NCBI GenBank assembly: GCA_937957805.1
Contig: CALFXW010000053.1
Span: forward strand, 1 to 9,945
Source of the DNA: an uncultured Sphingopyxis sp.
GTDB taxonomy: Bacteria > Pseudomonadota > Alphaproteobacteria > Sphingomonadales > Sphingomonadaceae
Direction of reading: 5' to 3'
Length of the DNA: 9,945 nucleotides
The translations under genes and the position numbers were made by a program. Below are positions 1 through 5,851 of this stretch, in pieces. Within the stretch, counting starts at the first letter, position 1, and each line of letters begins with the position of its first letter. The notes under the pieces were generated by a model. The model did no database searches. It was given only the letters and a program-made list of their open reading frames with translations, and had not been told where the DNA came from.

Positions 1-9
1 GGAGTGGGG

Positions 10-23
10 TCGATGCCAAGGGG
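10..23. repeat. 14-bp direct repeat, copy 1 (TCGATGCCAAGGGG)
   Basis: The same 14 bases occur at 1878-1891. Read leftwards, both copies contain TTGGCA. In the second copy this is the -35-like hexamer of the putative bfr promoter. Here the matching -10 position would lie beyond the window edge, so a leftward promoter for an unseen gene is possible but cannot be tested. Chance is also possible. Confidence 0.35.
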
Positions 24-146
24 ATGAGTCGCAGCAAGCGGCAAATCGCGCGCCGCCTTAGCCGCTTTGGCGATATTTGCAAGGCCATTGCACTTCGTCG
101 CGCCATGCGGCACCTGTTGTCACCGGGGTAGCAAGGGGAAAATCAT

Positions 147-575
147 ATGCCTACGATCAGCCTTATTTTCGCGGCGGCAGCCGTTTTGCTCAATATCTGG
201 CTCGGCATACGCTGCGGCCAACGGCGCACTGCGGCCAAGGTCAGCCATGGCGACGGTGGCGATGTCCTGCTCGCCCGGCGGATGCGTGCGCAGTTAAACT
301 TTGCGGAAAATGCACCGCTGACATTGCTGCTGTTCCTCATCCTTGAACTGACGGGCGCGAGCGCGACCTTTTTATGGGTGATGGCGGGCGCGTTCCTCCT
401 CGCGCGGGTTCTCCACCCGATTGGTATGGACGCGGAAAAGGGGCATCCGGCGCGGATGGCGGGGACAGTTTTGACGCTGTTGGTGCAAGTCATATTGGCG
501 GGTTATGCGCTCTACAGCGGCTATCAATTGTTCCAGCTTACCGACCTGCCCGCCAGCATTGGCGGCAGTGCCTGA
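147..575 (+). CDS. MAPEG family membrane protein
   Basis: This 142-residue protein has about four hydrophobic membrane segments (roughly residues 2-20, 56-70, 72-90 and 105-127). The conserved MAPEG stretch RMRAQLNFAENAPLTLLL lies at about 45-62, and the RVLHPIGM segment at about 87-94 is also family-like. MAPEG proteins are small inner-membrane proteins related to microsomal glutathione S-transferase and leukotriene C4 synthase. The bacterial members of this type are mostly uncharacterised, so glutathione-dependent activity is a family-level guess. The ATG at 147 follows AAGGGG about nine bases upstream, and the length is normal. The stop codon lies 2 bp from the stop of the convergent gloC-like gene, with no clear terminator between them. 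The assignment to the family is secure; the substrate is unknown. Confidence 0.9.
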   Translation: MPTISLIFAAAAVLLNIWLGIRCGQRRTAAKVSHGDGGDVLLARRMRAQLNFAENAPLTLLLFLILELTGASATFLWVMAGAFLLARVLHPIGMDAEKGHPARMAGTVLTLLVQVILAGYALYSGYQLFQLTDLPASIGGSA

Positions 576-577
576 CG

Positions 578-1288
578 CTATTTTTTCGCAGCCGCCAGCA
601 CCGCGTCGGCAACAAAGCCATTATGCATCCGCTCAGCCCCAAAGCTGCTGGTGCGGCCATGGCCGGGGACGAACAGGACATCATTGCCGAGCGGCCATAG
701 CCGCTGGGTGATCGATGCAATCAGCGCTGCATGGTCACCCATCGGGAAATCGGTGCGCCCGATGCTGCCTTCGAACAACACATCGCCGACGACCGCAAAG
801 CGCGATGGCGCGTGGTAAAAAACGACATGGCCCGGCGTATGGCCAGGGCAGTGGATGACGTCGAGCGTCAGGTCGCCCAGCGTCACCGTATCGCCATGTT
901 CCAGCCAGCGGTCGGGTTCGAACACCGCGCCTGCGATGCCGTAATTGCGTCCATCCTCCGCCAGTCGGGAAATCCAGAAACGATCGGCTTCCTGCGGCCC
1001 TTCGATGGGGACGCCCAATATTTTGGCAAGCGTCCCCGCCTCCCCACAATGGTCGATATGGCCATGGGTGATCAGGATTTTGACCAATTGCACACCGGCT
1101 TGCGCGACCGCCGCCTGTATCCGGTCAAGGTCACCCCCCGGATCGATCAGCGCGGCTGCATTTGTCCTGGCACACCAGATCAAGGTGCAATTTTGCTGGA
1201 GCGGCGTCACCGGGATGATCGCCGCGCGCATTGGGGGTACTTGGGGGGGCACTTGGGGCGGCTGGGATTCAGGCGGTGCGGCGTTCAT
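578..1288 (-). CDS. gloC: GloC-type hydroxyacylglutathione hydrolase (glyoxalase II, MBL fold)
   Basis: This metallo-beta-lactamase-fold hydrolase closely follows the E. coli GloC (YcbL) pattern. Visible landmarks are IIPVTPLQQNCTLIW near the N-terminus, the metal-binding motif THGHIDH (residues 74-80 of the 236-residue frame), then HCPGHTPGH, VVGDVLFEGSIGRTDFP, and the late ligand motif VPGHG. Enzymes of this group hydrolyse S-D-lactoylglutathione to D-lactate and glutathione, the second step of cytosolic methylglyoxal detoxification. The start is uncertain. Homology supports an internal ATG at 1231, which gives about 217 residues, close to E. coli GloC. The ATG at 1288 adds a proline-rich leader containing two PQVP repeats and has only a poorly spaced GAGG upstream; neither start has a strong ribosome binding site. 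The gene lies 61 bp downstream of bfr on the same strand, with no obvious terminator between them. Confidence 0.88.
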   Translation of the reverse strand: MNAAPPESQPPQVPPQVPPMRAAIIPVTPLQQNCTLIWCARTNAAALIDPGGDLDRIQAAVAQAGVQLVKILITHGHIDHCGEAGTLAKILGVPIEGPQEADRFWISRLAEDGRNYGIAGAVFEPDRWLEHGDTVTLGDLTLDVIHCPGHTPGHVVFYHAPSRFAVVGDVLFEGSIGRTDFPMGDHAALIASITQRLWPLGNDVLFVPGHGRTSSFGAERMHNGFVADAVLAAAKK

Positions 1289-1349
1289 GCCCTCGCCATG
1301 GCGATACTGGCCAATTTGTGCAAGCGGAGTGGCCTATGGTCAGGACACT

Positions 1350-1829
1350 TCAATCGGCCGCGCCCTTGCTTTGCAGTTGGATGTAATTTTCCATCCCCAT
1401 CCGCGCGATCATTTCTTGCTGGGTTTCAATCCAATCGACATGTTCTTCCTCACTCGCCAAAATGTCGGCGAACAATGCGCGGCTGACATAATCGCCGACG
1501 CTTTCGGCATGGGCAATCGCACCCTTTAACTGGACCAGCGCATCTTGTTCGAGCGCAAGGTCAGCGCCCAAAATCTCCGCCACATTTTCGCCGATGCGCA
1601 GCCGACCCAGCATCTGAAAATTGGGCAGGCCGCCCAGAAATAATATGCGGTCAGCCAATTTATCGGCATGCTTCATTTCATCGATAGATTCGTGCCGCTC
1701 ATGCTCGGCAAGGCGCGCGACACCCCAATTGGCGAGCATCCGGTAATGGAGCCAATATTGGTTGATTGCCGTCAGTTCATTTTTGAGCGCATCATTCAGA
1801 TGCTCAATGACCTTGGTATCGCCCTGCAT
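1350..1829 (-). CDS. bfr: Bacterioferritin
   Basis: This is a full-length bacterioferritin, an iron-storage protein that forms a 24-subunit shell, oxidises Fe(II) and mineralises iron. Numbered from the ATG at 1829 (159 residues), all the dinuclear ferroxidase ligands are present: Glu18, Glu51, His54, Glu94, Glu127 and His130. The haem-binding Met52 is in the motif HESIDEMKH, so it should be a haem-binding subunit. An in-frame ATG lies two codons upstream at 1835, but the ribosome binding site GGAGG abuts it and is 6 nt from the ATG at 1829. The latter also gives the MxGDTKVI start typical of the family, so I chose it. A promoter-like TTGGCA-N17-CATAAT lies upstream at 1859-1887. The gene follows bfd on the same strand, the usual partner arrangement. 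Identification is secure. Confidence 0.96.
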   Translation of the reverse strand: MQGDTKVIEHLNDALKNELTAINQYWLHYRMLANWGVARLAEHERHESIDEMKHADKLADRILFLGGLPNFQMLGRLRIGENVAEILGADLALEQDALVQLKGAIAHAESVGDYVSRALFADILASEEEHVDWIETQQEMIARMGMENYIQLQSKGAAD

Positions 1830-1858
1830 GTCCATCCTCCGGCTTTTTGTTGGAGCCT

Positions 1859-1887
1859 ATTATGCCGCCATGGGGAATCGATGCCAA
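1859..1887 (-). promoter_or_regulatory. Putative sigma70-type promoter of bfr
   Basis: On the minus strand, TTGGCA (1882-1887) and CATAAT (1859-1864) are separated by exactly 17 bp. Transcription would start near 1852, giving a leader of about 23 nt ending in the GGAGG site before the ATG at 1829. Each hexamer matches the consensus at five or four positions, with ideal spacing. It would let bfr be transcribed separately from bfd. This is a sequence prediction only. Confidence 0.55.
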
Positions 1888-1891
1888 GGGG
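1878..1891. repeat. 14-bp direct repeat, copy 2
   Basis: An exact match to bases 10-23. It carries the -35-like hexamer of the bfr promoter candidate on the minus strand. Confidence 0.35.
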
Positions 1892-1952
1892 GTTGGGCAA
1901 AAAAATCCAGCTTTTCTGCGGCTTTCGCTAATGCGAGTGCGTTGCGGGTGCG

Positions 1953-2126
1953 TTAAATTTGCTGCGCGCGTTCGGCGGCAATCACGTCGCGCGCTGCGGG
2001 CACGCAGGTGCCACATTTGGGGCGGCGACCCAGACTGCGATAGGCGCTGTTGGGGCATGTCGCACCCGACCGGGCGGCGGCACGGACATCATCTTCACGC
2101 AGGGCATTGCAGACACACAGGATCAT
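1953..2126 (-). CDS. bfd: Bacterioferritin-associated ferredoxin, [2Fe-2S]
   Basis: This 57-residue protein begins MILCVCNAL and carries four cysteines at positions 4, 6, 38 and 41, the same positions as the cluster ligands of E. coli Bfd (CxC followed by CxxC). Bfd docks on bacterioferritin at the haem and delivers electrons that reduce stored Fe(III), allowing iron to be released. An extra cysteine is present at residue 24. A longer reading with a 12-residue extension from 2162 exists, but the extension lies over the operator-like dyad and is not family-like, so the ATG at 2126 is preferred; its ribosome binding site is weak. The gene lies directly upstream of bfr on the same strand and 42 nt after the stop of the DUF418 gene. 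Confidence 0.93.
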   Translation of the reverse strand: MILCVCNALREDDVRAAARSGATCPNSAYRSLGRRPKCGTCVPAARDVIAAERAQQI

Positions 2127-2146
2127 GTCCTGAGCCGTAGCGCAAA

Positions 2147-2161
2147 TGCGAGTAGGTCGCA
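2147..2161. promoter_or_regulatory. Operator-like dyad TGCGA-N5-TCGCA ahead of bfd
   Basis: A perfect 5-bp inverted repeat, extended to AATGCGA-GTAGG-TCGCAAT with one mismatch, lies 21-35 bp upstream of the bfd start. It overlaps the -10 and start point of a promoter candidate (2159-2187), where a repressor would be expected to bind. The shape resembles Fur-family operators, and iron control of bfd is common in bacteria, but the regulator cannot be named from this. A related sequence, AATGCGAGT, recurs at 1930-1938 just after the bfd stop. Confidence 0.45.
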
Positions 2162-2187
2162 ATAGCGTTTATGCGCTGCCCGGTCGA
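2159..2187 (-). promoter_or_regulatory. Possible bfd promoter
   Basis: On the minus strand TCGACC (2182-2187) and TATTGC (2159-2164) are separated by 17 bp. Both hexamers are moderate matches to the sigma70 consensus. The start point would fall inside the 2147-2161 dyad. The -35 part lies within the 3' end of the DUF418 gene. Confidence 0.3.
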
Positions 2188-3428
2188 TTCTTGCGCATCG
2201 GTTGCAACGACAGGCGCGACAAGGTTCGCCACAGCCATTCGAGCGGGCCATAATGGTGCCGTGCCAGCCATGGCCCAGACCACAGCAGCATGATGATCCA
2301 GACACCAACCACCGGTGCATAAACCGCGGTGCGCGACCAAAGGCCGAATTGCCCCAGCCCCCAGCCGTAAAATAGCGCGGTCATCAAAATGCTGGTGCCG
2401 AGATAATTGGTAAAAGCAGCCCGCCCGACCGCTGCCACCCGCGCGATCATCGCATGGTCAGCGTGACGCTGCGCCAGCCCCATGAACATGGCGGCGTAGC
2501 CCGCGCTCATCACAAAATCAAAGGGGACCGAGGCAAAGAAAGTGCTGAACATCAGGGTGATCGGTTGCAGTCCGCCCGCCAATTGCCACCAAAGCAGCCC
2601 CAGATTGACCAAAATGCCGATGCCCAGACAGCGGTTGCGCCATTTGTCGAGCCGCTCCACCGGCCATTGCCCCTGCAACATGCCGCTTTTGAACAACATC
2701 ATGCCCAGCAGCATCAGCGCCAGCGTTTCCGCGCCAAACATGGCAATATTGACAAAGGGGGCATACCAGCTCTGGCTAAATCTTTTGGTAACGATGGTCG
2801 AAAAATTGCTGCGATAGAGGGTCAATTGCTCCTGCGTCTTCTCGCCCTCTCGCGCAAAATCGGCCGCCACCCGTTGGTGCGCCTCCCGCAGTTGGGGCGG
2901 TGCGGCGGGGGATGCGCCCAGCAGCAAACTGCCCATCATCAGGCCAGACGTGAGAAACCCTATCAGGAAAAAACCGACAAACCAGCGGCGCAGCGCCCGC
3001 ATGCTGAGGTTGCGAAAGGCAAAAAGCAGCATTCCGCACATCGCATAAATGAACAAAATGTCGCCGAACCAGATGAGGTAAAAATGCGCGAGACCGAACA
3101 GCGCAAGGACGATCATCCGCCCATAATGGACGCGCGCCGCGCCCTGCTCGCTCGCCACCGCGCTCTGGATGACGAGCAAAGTCGATGCGCCGAACAACAG
3201 CGAAAACAGCCCGCGCATCTTGCTGTCGAACAGGACGAAGTTGGCTGCCCAGACCCAAAGATCGCTGCCGCTGTCACCGCCCCATGTGTGGGGGGAGATA
3301 TAAGCGCCATCGGGCATTGCAAAGGCGACGATATTCATCAGCAAAATGCCCATCACGGCAAAGCCGCGCGTCACATCCAGCCCAGCAATTCGCGTCGGCA
3401 CCGGCGCGCCCGTTTGATCGTTCATCAT
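2169..3428 (-). CDS. DUF418 (YeiB-like) integral membrane protein
   Basis: This 419-residue polytopic membrane protein has the DUF418/YeiB layout. The N-terminal motif RIAGLDVTRGFAVMGILLMN (residues 13-32) is followed by several hydrophobic helices. A hydrophilic loop spans about 175-220, and the DUF418 domain proper lies at about 245-410, including GRAAFTNYLGTSILMTALFY (335-354) and HHYGPLEWLWRTL (391-403). The family belongs to a broad group of acyltransferase-like and transporter-like membrane proteins whose substrates are unknown, so no function is assigned. Two adjacent ATGs (3428 and 3425) both follow a GGGGGAG ribosome binding site; the upstream one is used here. A promoter candidate lies just ahead at 3447-3474. 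bfd follows 42 nt after the stop. Confidence 0.9.
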   Translation of the reverse strand: MMNDQTGAPVPTRIAGLDVTRGFAVMGILLMNIVAFAMPDGAYISPHTWGGDSGSDLWVWAANFVLFDSKMRGLFSLLFGASTLLVIQSAVASEQGAARVHYGRMIVLALFGLAHFYLIWFGDILFIYAMCGMLLFAFRNLSMRALRRWFVGFFLIGFLTSGLMMGSLLLGASPAAPPQLREAHQRVAADFAREGEKTQEQLTLYRSNFSTIVTKRFSQSWYAPFVNIAMFGAETLALMLLGMMLFKSGMLQGQWPVERLDKWRNRCLGIGILVNLGLLWWQLAGGLQPITLMFSTFFASVPFDFVMSAGYAAMFMGLAQRHADHAMIARVAAVGRAAFTNYLGTSILMTALFYGWGLGQFGLWSRTAVYAPVVGVWIIMLLWSGPWLARHHYGPLEWLWRTLSRLSLQPMRKNRPGSA

Positions 3429-3452
3429 ATTCTCCCCCAGAGCAGGAGAATA
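3428..3452. promoter_or_regulatory. 8-bp inverted repeat over the DUF418 promoter and ribosome binding site
   Basis: TATTCTCC (3428-3435) and GGAGAATA (3445-3452) form a perfect dyad with a 9-bp spacer. One arm contains the putative -10 hexamer and the other the Shine-Dalgarno sequence and first base of the start codon. It may be an operator, or an accident of the two motifs being complementary. Confidence 0.35.
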
Positions 3453-3474
3453 GCATGGCGTATTATGCGGTCAA
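3447..3474 (-). promoter_or_regulatory. Putative sigma70-type promoter of the DUF418 gene
   Basis: On the minus strand TTGACC (3469-3474), a 16-bp spacer, and TATTCT (3447-3452) form a good promoter match. It lies in the 56-bp gap after the DMT transporter gene, so the DUF418 gene can start its own transcript. The leader would be only about 12-15 nt. Confidence 0.5.
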
Positions 3475-3484
3475 TACAGCGTGA

Positions 3485-4399
3485 TCAGCTTCGCGGTGCG
3501 GCGAGCGCGATGACAAGGCCGATGAGCGCCAGCATTGCCCCCGCCAGCGACAAGGGTGACCAGACATAGCCCTCTGCCAATGTCGAAATCGCCATCGCGA
3601 TAATCGGCACCAGCACGCTCGACCAAGCGGCGGGGCCAGCGCCAATGTCGCGGATCAGCGCGAAATAGAGCGGAAAGGTGACGACGCTGCCAATGATCGC
3701 GAGGTAGAATAGCCCGACGATATAGCCCCCTTGTTGCGGCAACACCGGTGCGCCAGCGACAAACCATGCCCGGCCGAAATTGGCGATGCTGCCCGCGACC
3801 ATCGCCCAGCCGAGCAGCGCAAAGGGCGACAATATGCGCAATCGGGCGCTAGCTTGCAGCACATTGCTGACCGACGCGGCCATGACCGCCATGCAGGCGA
3901 GCGCAACGCCTGTCCATGCGCGGCTTGGGTCCGCACCGATGCCACGCGCTTCGTGGAGCAGCATCAGGCCGATACCGGCGAGCGCGATGGCCGCACCGGC
4001 AACAAAGCGCCGGTCGAAATGGGTGCCCAGAAACCAGCGCGACAACAGGCTGTTGGGGATGATCAGCGCGGCGAAAATCACCGCAACGATGCCGGAGGTG
4101 ATATAGGCTTCGGATGCGTAGACGAGGTTGAAGTTCAACGAAAACTGCAGCACTCCCATCACCGCCAGCAGCGGCCAGACGCCACGCGGCACCACCATAT
4201 TCTCCCCCCGGAACCAGCCGAGCAACAGCATGGCAATGCCTGCCAGGGTAAAACGCCATGTCACCGACCAGGCGGGCGCGATGGTCGAAATCTGGTCACG
4301 AGTGACAATCCAGGTCGACCCCCAGATGAGCGAAATCAGCAACAGCGGCAGCAGGATGCGCGGCTGCGTCAGGCGCGCGGATGCGCCCGTCACCATCAT
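3485..4399 (-). CDS. EamA/DMT-family transporter
   Basis: This drug/metabolite transporter superfamily protein of about 304 residues starts at the ATG at 4399 (an ATG also lies at 4396). It has about ten hydrophobic helices in two EamA repeats, roughly residues 15-140 and 155-290. Typical family sequence includes LISLIWGSTWIVTR near the N-terminus and a late glycine/proline segment, GAGPAAWSSVLVPIIAMAIS. Members export amino acids, metabolites or drugs from the cytoplasm; the substrate cannot be read from sequence. A longer reading from 4492 would add a basic, non-membrane leader that overlaps the aldolase gene, so it is rejected. The start lies 2 nt after the aldolase stop and has no clear ribosome binding site of its own, which suggests translational coupling. 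With an amino-acid enzyme upstream, amino-acid export is a reasonable guess only. Confidence 0.9.
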   Translation of the reverse strand: MMVTGASARLTQPRILLPLLLISLIWGSTWIVTRDQISTIAPAWSVTWRFTLAGIAMLLLGWFRGENMVVPRGVWPLLAVMGVLQFSLNFNLVYASEAYITSGIVAVIFAALIIPNSLLSRWFLGTHFDRRFVAGAAIALAGIGLMLLHEARGIGADPSRAWTGVALACMAVMAASVSNVLQASARLRILSPFALLGWAMVAGSIANFGRAWFVAGAPVLPQQGGYIVGLFYLAIIGSVVTFPLYFALIRDIGAGPAAWSSVLVPIIAMAISTLAEGYVWSPLSLAGAMLALIGLVIALAAPRS

Positions 4400-4401
4400 C
4401 T

Positions 4402-5418
4402 TCACAGCGCGCGGATCGCGGCGGCGAGCGGTGCGACATCCCCGGGCTGATGGTGCCATGCGGTAACCAGCCGTGCGGCACCTGTCCCCCAATCGTAGAA
4501 ATCAAATCCCGCCGCGCGCAATTGCGCGGCCTCATCTCCGCTGAGGCGCAGGAAAATTTCATTGGCTTCCACCGGGTAGAGCAGGCGGCTGCCCGCCGCA
4601 GCACCAATCAACATCGCGGCGGCATTGGCCGCGCGCGCGTTCGCCAGCCACAAATCCCCGTCCAGCATCGCCAAAATCTGCGCCGCCAGAAACCGTCCCT
4701 TGGATTGCAAATGGCCGGCGCGTTTGCGCAATTCGCGCGCGCCGGATGGGCAATCGCCAAAGAAAATCAGGCATTCTGCATTCATGCCGCCATTTTTGAC
4801 AAAGCCGAACGACAAGGCATCGACGCCTGCCCGCCATGTTACATCGGCCGGATGGTCACCGGTAAAGGCGATGGCATTGGCAAAGCGCGCCCCATCCATG
4901 TGGAGCGACAGCCGATGGCGCCGCGCAACATCGCCCATCGCGGCGACTTCATCGGCGCGCCACGCCAGCCCATATTCGCTGGCATTGGTAATTGAGATGG
5001 CGGCAGGCTGTACTTGGTGCACATCCTTGCGGATCTCCGCCAACCGCGCCTCCACCGCCGCGCCGTCGAACTTGGCCCCGGCCCCGTCGATGAGGTCGAG
5101 TTTGGCCCCGCCGGTAAACAGCGCGGGCGCGCCACATTCATCCACCTCTATATGTGCTTCGCGGTGGCACAGCACCGACTGCCAGCCCCGGCAGAGCGCG
5201 GCGAGCGCGATGCCATTTGCTGACGTGCCGGTCGCCGTCCACAGCGCAGTCACGCGCGTTTCGAACAGGTCGCTGAACGCTGCGTCGAGCCGCTGGCTCC
5301 ACCCGTCGCCATCATAAGCGGTATCGGATTGATTGGCGTGCGCCAGCGCGGCCATTACCTGCGGATGGACGGGGGCGGCATTGTCGGAAAAGAATCGGGC
5401 GACCATTGGTCGTGACAT
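4402..5418 (-). CDS. Threonine aldolase family PLP-dependent enzyme
   Basis: This 338-residue fold-type I PLP enzyme belongs to the beta-eliminating lyase / low-specificity threonine aldolase family. It begins with the family-like SDNAAPVHPQV (11-21). Further landmarks are TGTSANG (63-69, cofactor phosphate region), HREAHIEVDE (85-94), ITNASEYG (143-150), HMDGARFAN (173-181, with the aspartate that contacts the PLP ring) and SFGFVKNGG (203-211), in which Lys208 is the expected Schiff-base lysine. Such enzymes cleave L-threonine or L-allo-threonine to glycine and acetaldehyde, and often accept other beta-hydroxy amino acids. ATGs at 5418 and 5406 are both possible; the upstream one has a weak GGCGG. 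The gene runs directly into the DMT transporter gene. A possible promoter at 5463-5490 reuses one of the dispersed repeats. Family certain, exact substrate not. Confidence 0.92.
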   Translation of the reverse strand: MSRPMVARFFSDNAAPVHPQVMAALAHANQSDTAYDGDGWSQRLDAAFSDLFETRVTALWTATGTSANGIALAALCRGWQSVLCHREAHIEVDECGAPALFTGGAKLDLIDGAGAKFDGAAVEARLAEIRKDVHQVQPAAISITNASEYGLAWRADEVAAMGDVARRHRLSLHMDGARFANAIAFTGDHPADVTWRAGVDALSFGFVKNGGMNAECLIFFGDCPSGARELRKRAGHLQSKGRFLAAQILAMLDGDLWLANARAANAAAMLIGAAAGSRLLYPVEANEIFLRLSGDEAAQLRAAGFDFYDWGTGAARLVTAWHHQPGDVAPLAAAIRAL

Positions 5419-5462
5419 GTGCCGCCAAAGCGCCGCCTTGTCGAGCCATGGGGAGCGAGGCT

Positions 5463-5490
5463 TCTATATGCACGTATCGAGCGAAGTCGA
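5463..5490 (-). promoter_or_regulatory. Possible promoter of the aldolase-DMT unit
   Basis: On the minus strand TCGACT (5485-5490), a 16-bp spacer, and TATAGA (5463-5468) form a moderate match, about 38 nt ahead of the start codon. The -35-like hexamer lies within the dispersed 15-bp repeat at 5477-5491. This is prediction only. Confidence 0.3.
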
Positions 5491-5491
5491 G
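5477..5491 (+). repeat. Dispersed 15-bp repeat TCGAGCGAAGTCGAG, copy 1
   Basis: The same 15 bases occur in inverted orientation at 9463-9477. Motifs of this kind are common between genes in sphingomonads and give spurious ORFs with translations such as IERSRD or SSEVE. Confidence 0.6.
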
Positions 5492-5512
5492 ATAAGATGG
5501 CCTTTGGTTCGC

Positions 5513-5536
5513 GCCAAGTCGCCAAGACGCCAAGAT
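5513..5536. repeat. Three tandem 8-bp units GCCAAGNN
   Basis: GCCAAGTC, GCCAAGAC and GCCAAGAT follow each other without a gap, directly before the first hairpin array. The sequence resembles other short tandem motifs found between genes in this group. No function is evident. Confidence 0.6.
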
Positions 5537-5537
5537 G

Positions 5538-5633
5538 TTGTGCCCCTGCGCGGGCAGGGGGTGTCCTTTTTGTGCCCCTGCGAAAGCAGGGGGCATCCAC
5601 CTTGTGCCCCTGCGAAAGCAGGGGCCTAGGCAC
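5538..5633 (+). repeat. Array A: three 32-bp hairpin units
   Basis: The units at 5538-5569, 5570-5601 and 5602-5633 repeat at exactly 32 bp. Each holds a perfect 7-bp stem with a four-base loop: CCCCTGC, loop, GCAGGGG. The loop is GCGG in the first unit and GAAA in the second and third. The first 23 bases of units 2 and 3 are identical, while the last nine bases of each unit vary. This is a REP-like intergenic palindrome family present as a direct tandem array. It lies downstream of the DUF1345 gene and upstream of the aldolase gene. Confidence 0.8.
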
Positions 5634-5659
5634 GAAACCTCCTGCCGTGACGCGCTAGG

Positions 5660-5723
5660 CTCCTGCTTTCTCAGGAGCACAGTTAAGACTCCTCCTGCTT
5701 TCGCAGGAGAACAGTTAAGGCAC
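5660..5723 (-). repeat. Array B: two 32-bp hairpin units in opposite orientation
   Basis: The units at 5660-5691 and 5692-5723 match at 28 of 32 positions. The second has a perfect 7-4-7 stem-loop, CTCCTGC-TTTC-GCAGGAG; the first has one mismatch at the loop-closing pair. Read on the minus strand the loop is GAAA and the stem is a close variant of array A, so this is the same architecture inverted. Both units end in ACAGTTAAG plus a few variable bases. Confidence 0.75.
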
Positions 5724-5733
5724 CCCTTCGTCA

Positions 5734-5751
5734 TTCCGGCGAACGCCGGAA
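5734..5751. repeat. Single 7-4-7 palindrome TTCCGGC-GAAC-GCCGGAA
   Basis: A perfect 7-bp stem with loop GAAC, flanked by TCA and TCCATC. It resembles a palindrome very widespread between alphaproteobacterial genes (from general knowledge, not a search). It has the same geometry as arrays A and B but a different stem. Confidence 0.7.
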
Positions 5752-5761
5752 TCCATCAACC

Positions 5762-5851
5762 CCTCCACCACCGCTTCGCGGCGCCCCCCTCCCGTAATGG
5801 GGAGGAATAAACACCCACCCCCTTAACCCCCTCCCGTATGGGAGAAGGGGG
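5762..5851. repeat. CCCTCCC-type palindromes, two copies plus a small stem-loop
   Basis: CCTCCC (5788-5793) pairs with GGGAGG (5800-5805). CCCCCTCCC (5827-5835) pairs imperfectly with GGGAG (5840-5844) and GGGGG (5847-5851). A short CCGC-TTC-GCGG stem lies at 5771-5781. These look like another intergenic repeat class. The next bases (5857-5885) hold two CTCTGCG motifs in a CT-rich run of similar style. Confidence 0.55.

Noticed and set aside
3..131. Plus-strand open frame reaching the left edge, and a competing minus-strand frame
   Set aside because: Both are short, with neutral codon bias and no recognisable family. The minus-strand frame reads fairly smoothly, but its start could only be a GTG. 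Sequence left of the window is needed, so no gene is called.
731..1486. 251-codon plus-strand open frame
   Set aside because: It lies opposite the gloC-like and bfr genes and crosses the gap between them; its translation resembles no family.
2454..3569. 371-codon plus-strand open frame
   Set aside because: It is antisense to the DUF418 gene, whose membrane-protein sequence is clearly real. The frame is rich in His, Gln, Arg and Ala, typical of shadow frames in high-GC DNA.
3731..4450. 239-codon plus-strand open frame
   Set aside because: It is antisense to the DMT transporter; its composition (His, Gln, Asp, Arg) marks it as a shadow.
5538..5723. CRISPR array
   Set aside because: The 32-bp period invites it, but the units are contiguous palindromes with no unique spacers of constant length, there are only three plus two copies in opposite orientations, and no cas gene is present.
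5312..5810. Open frames across the repeat island on both strands
   Set aside because: Their translations consist of repeat-derived peptides (such as PAKAG, LRKQG, IERSRD) and end where the repeats end.
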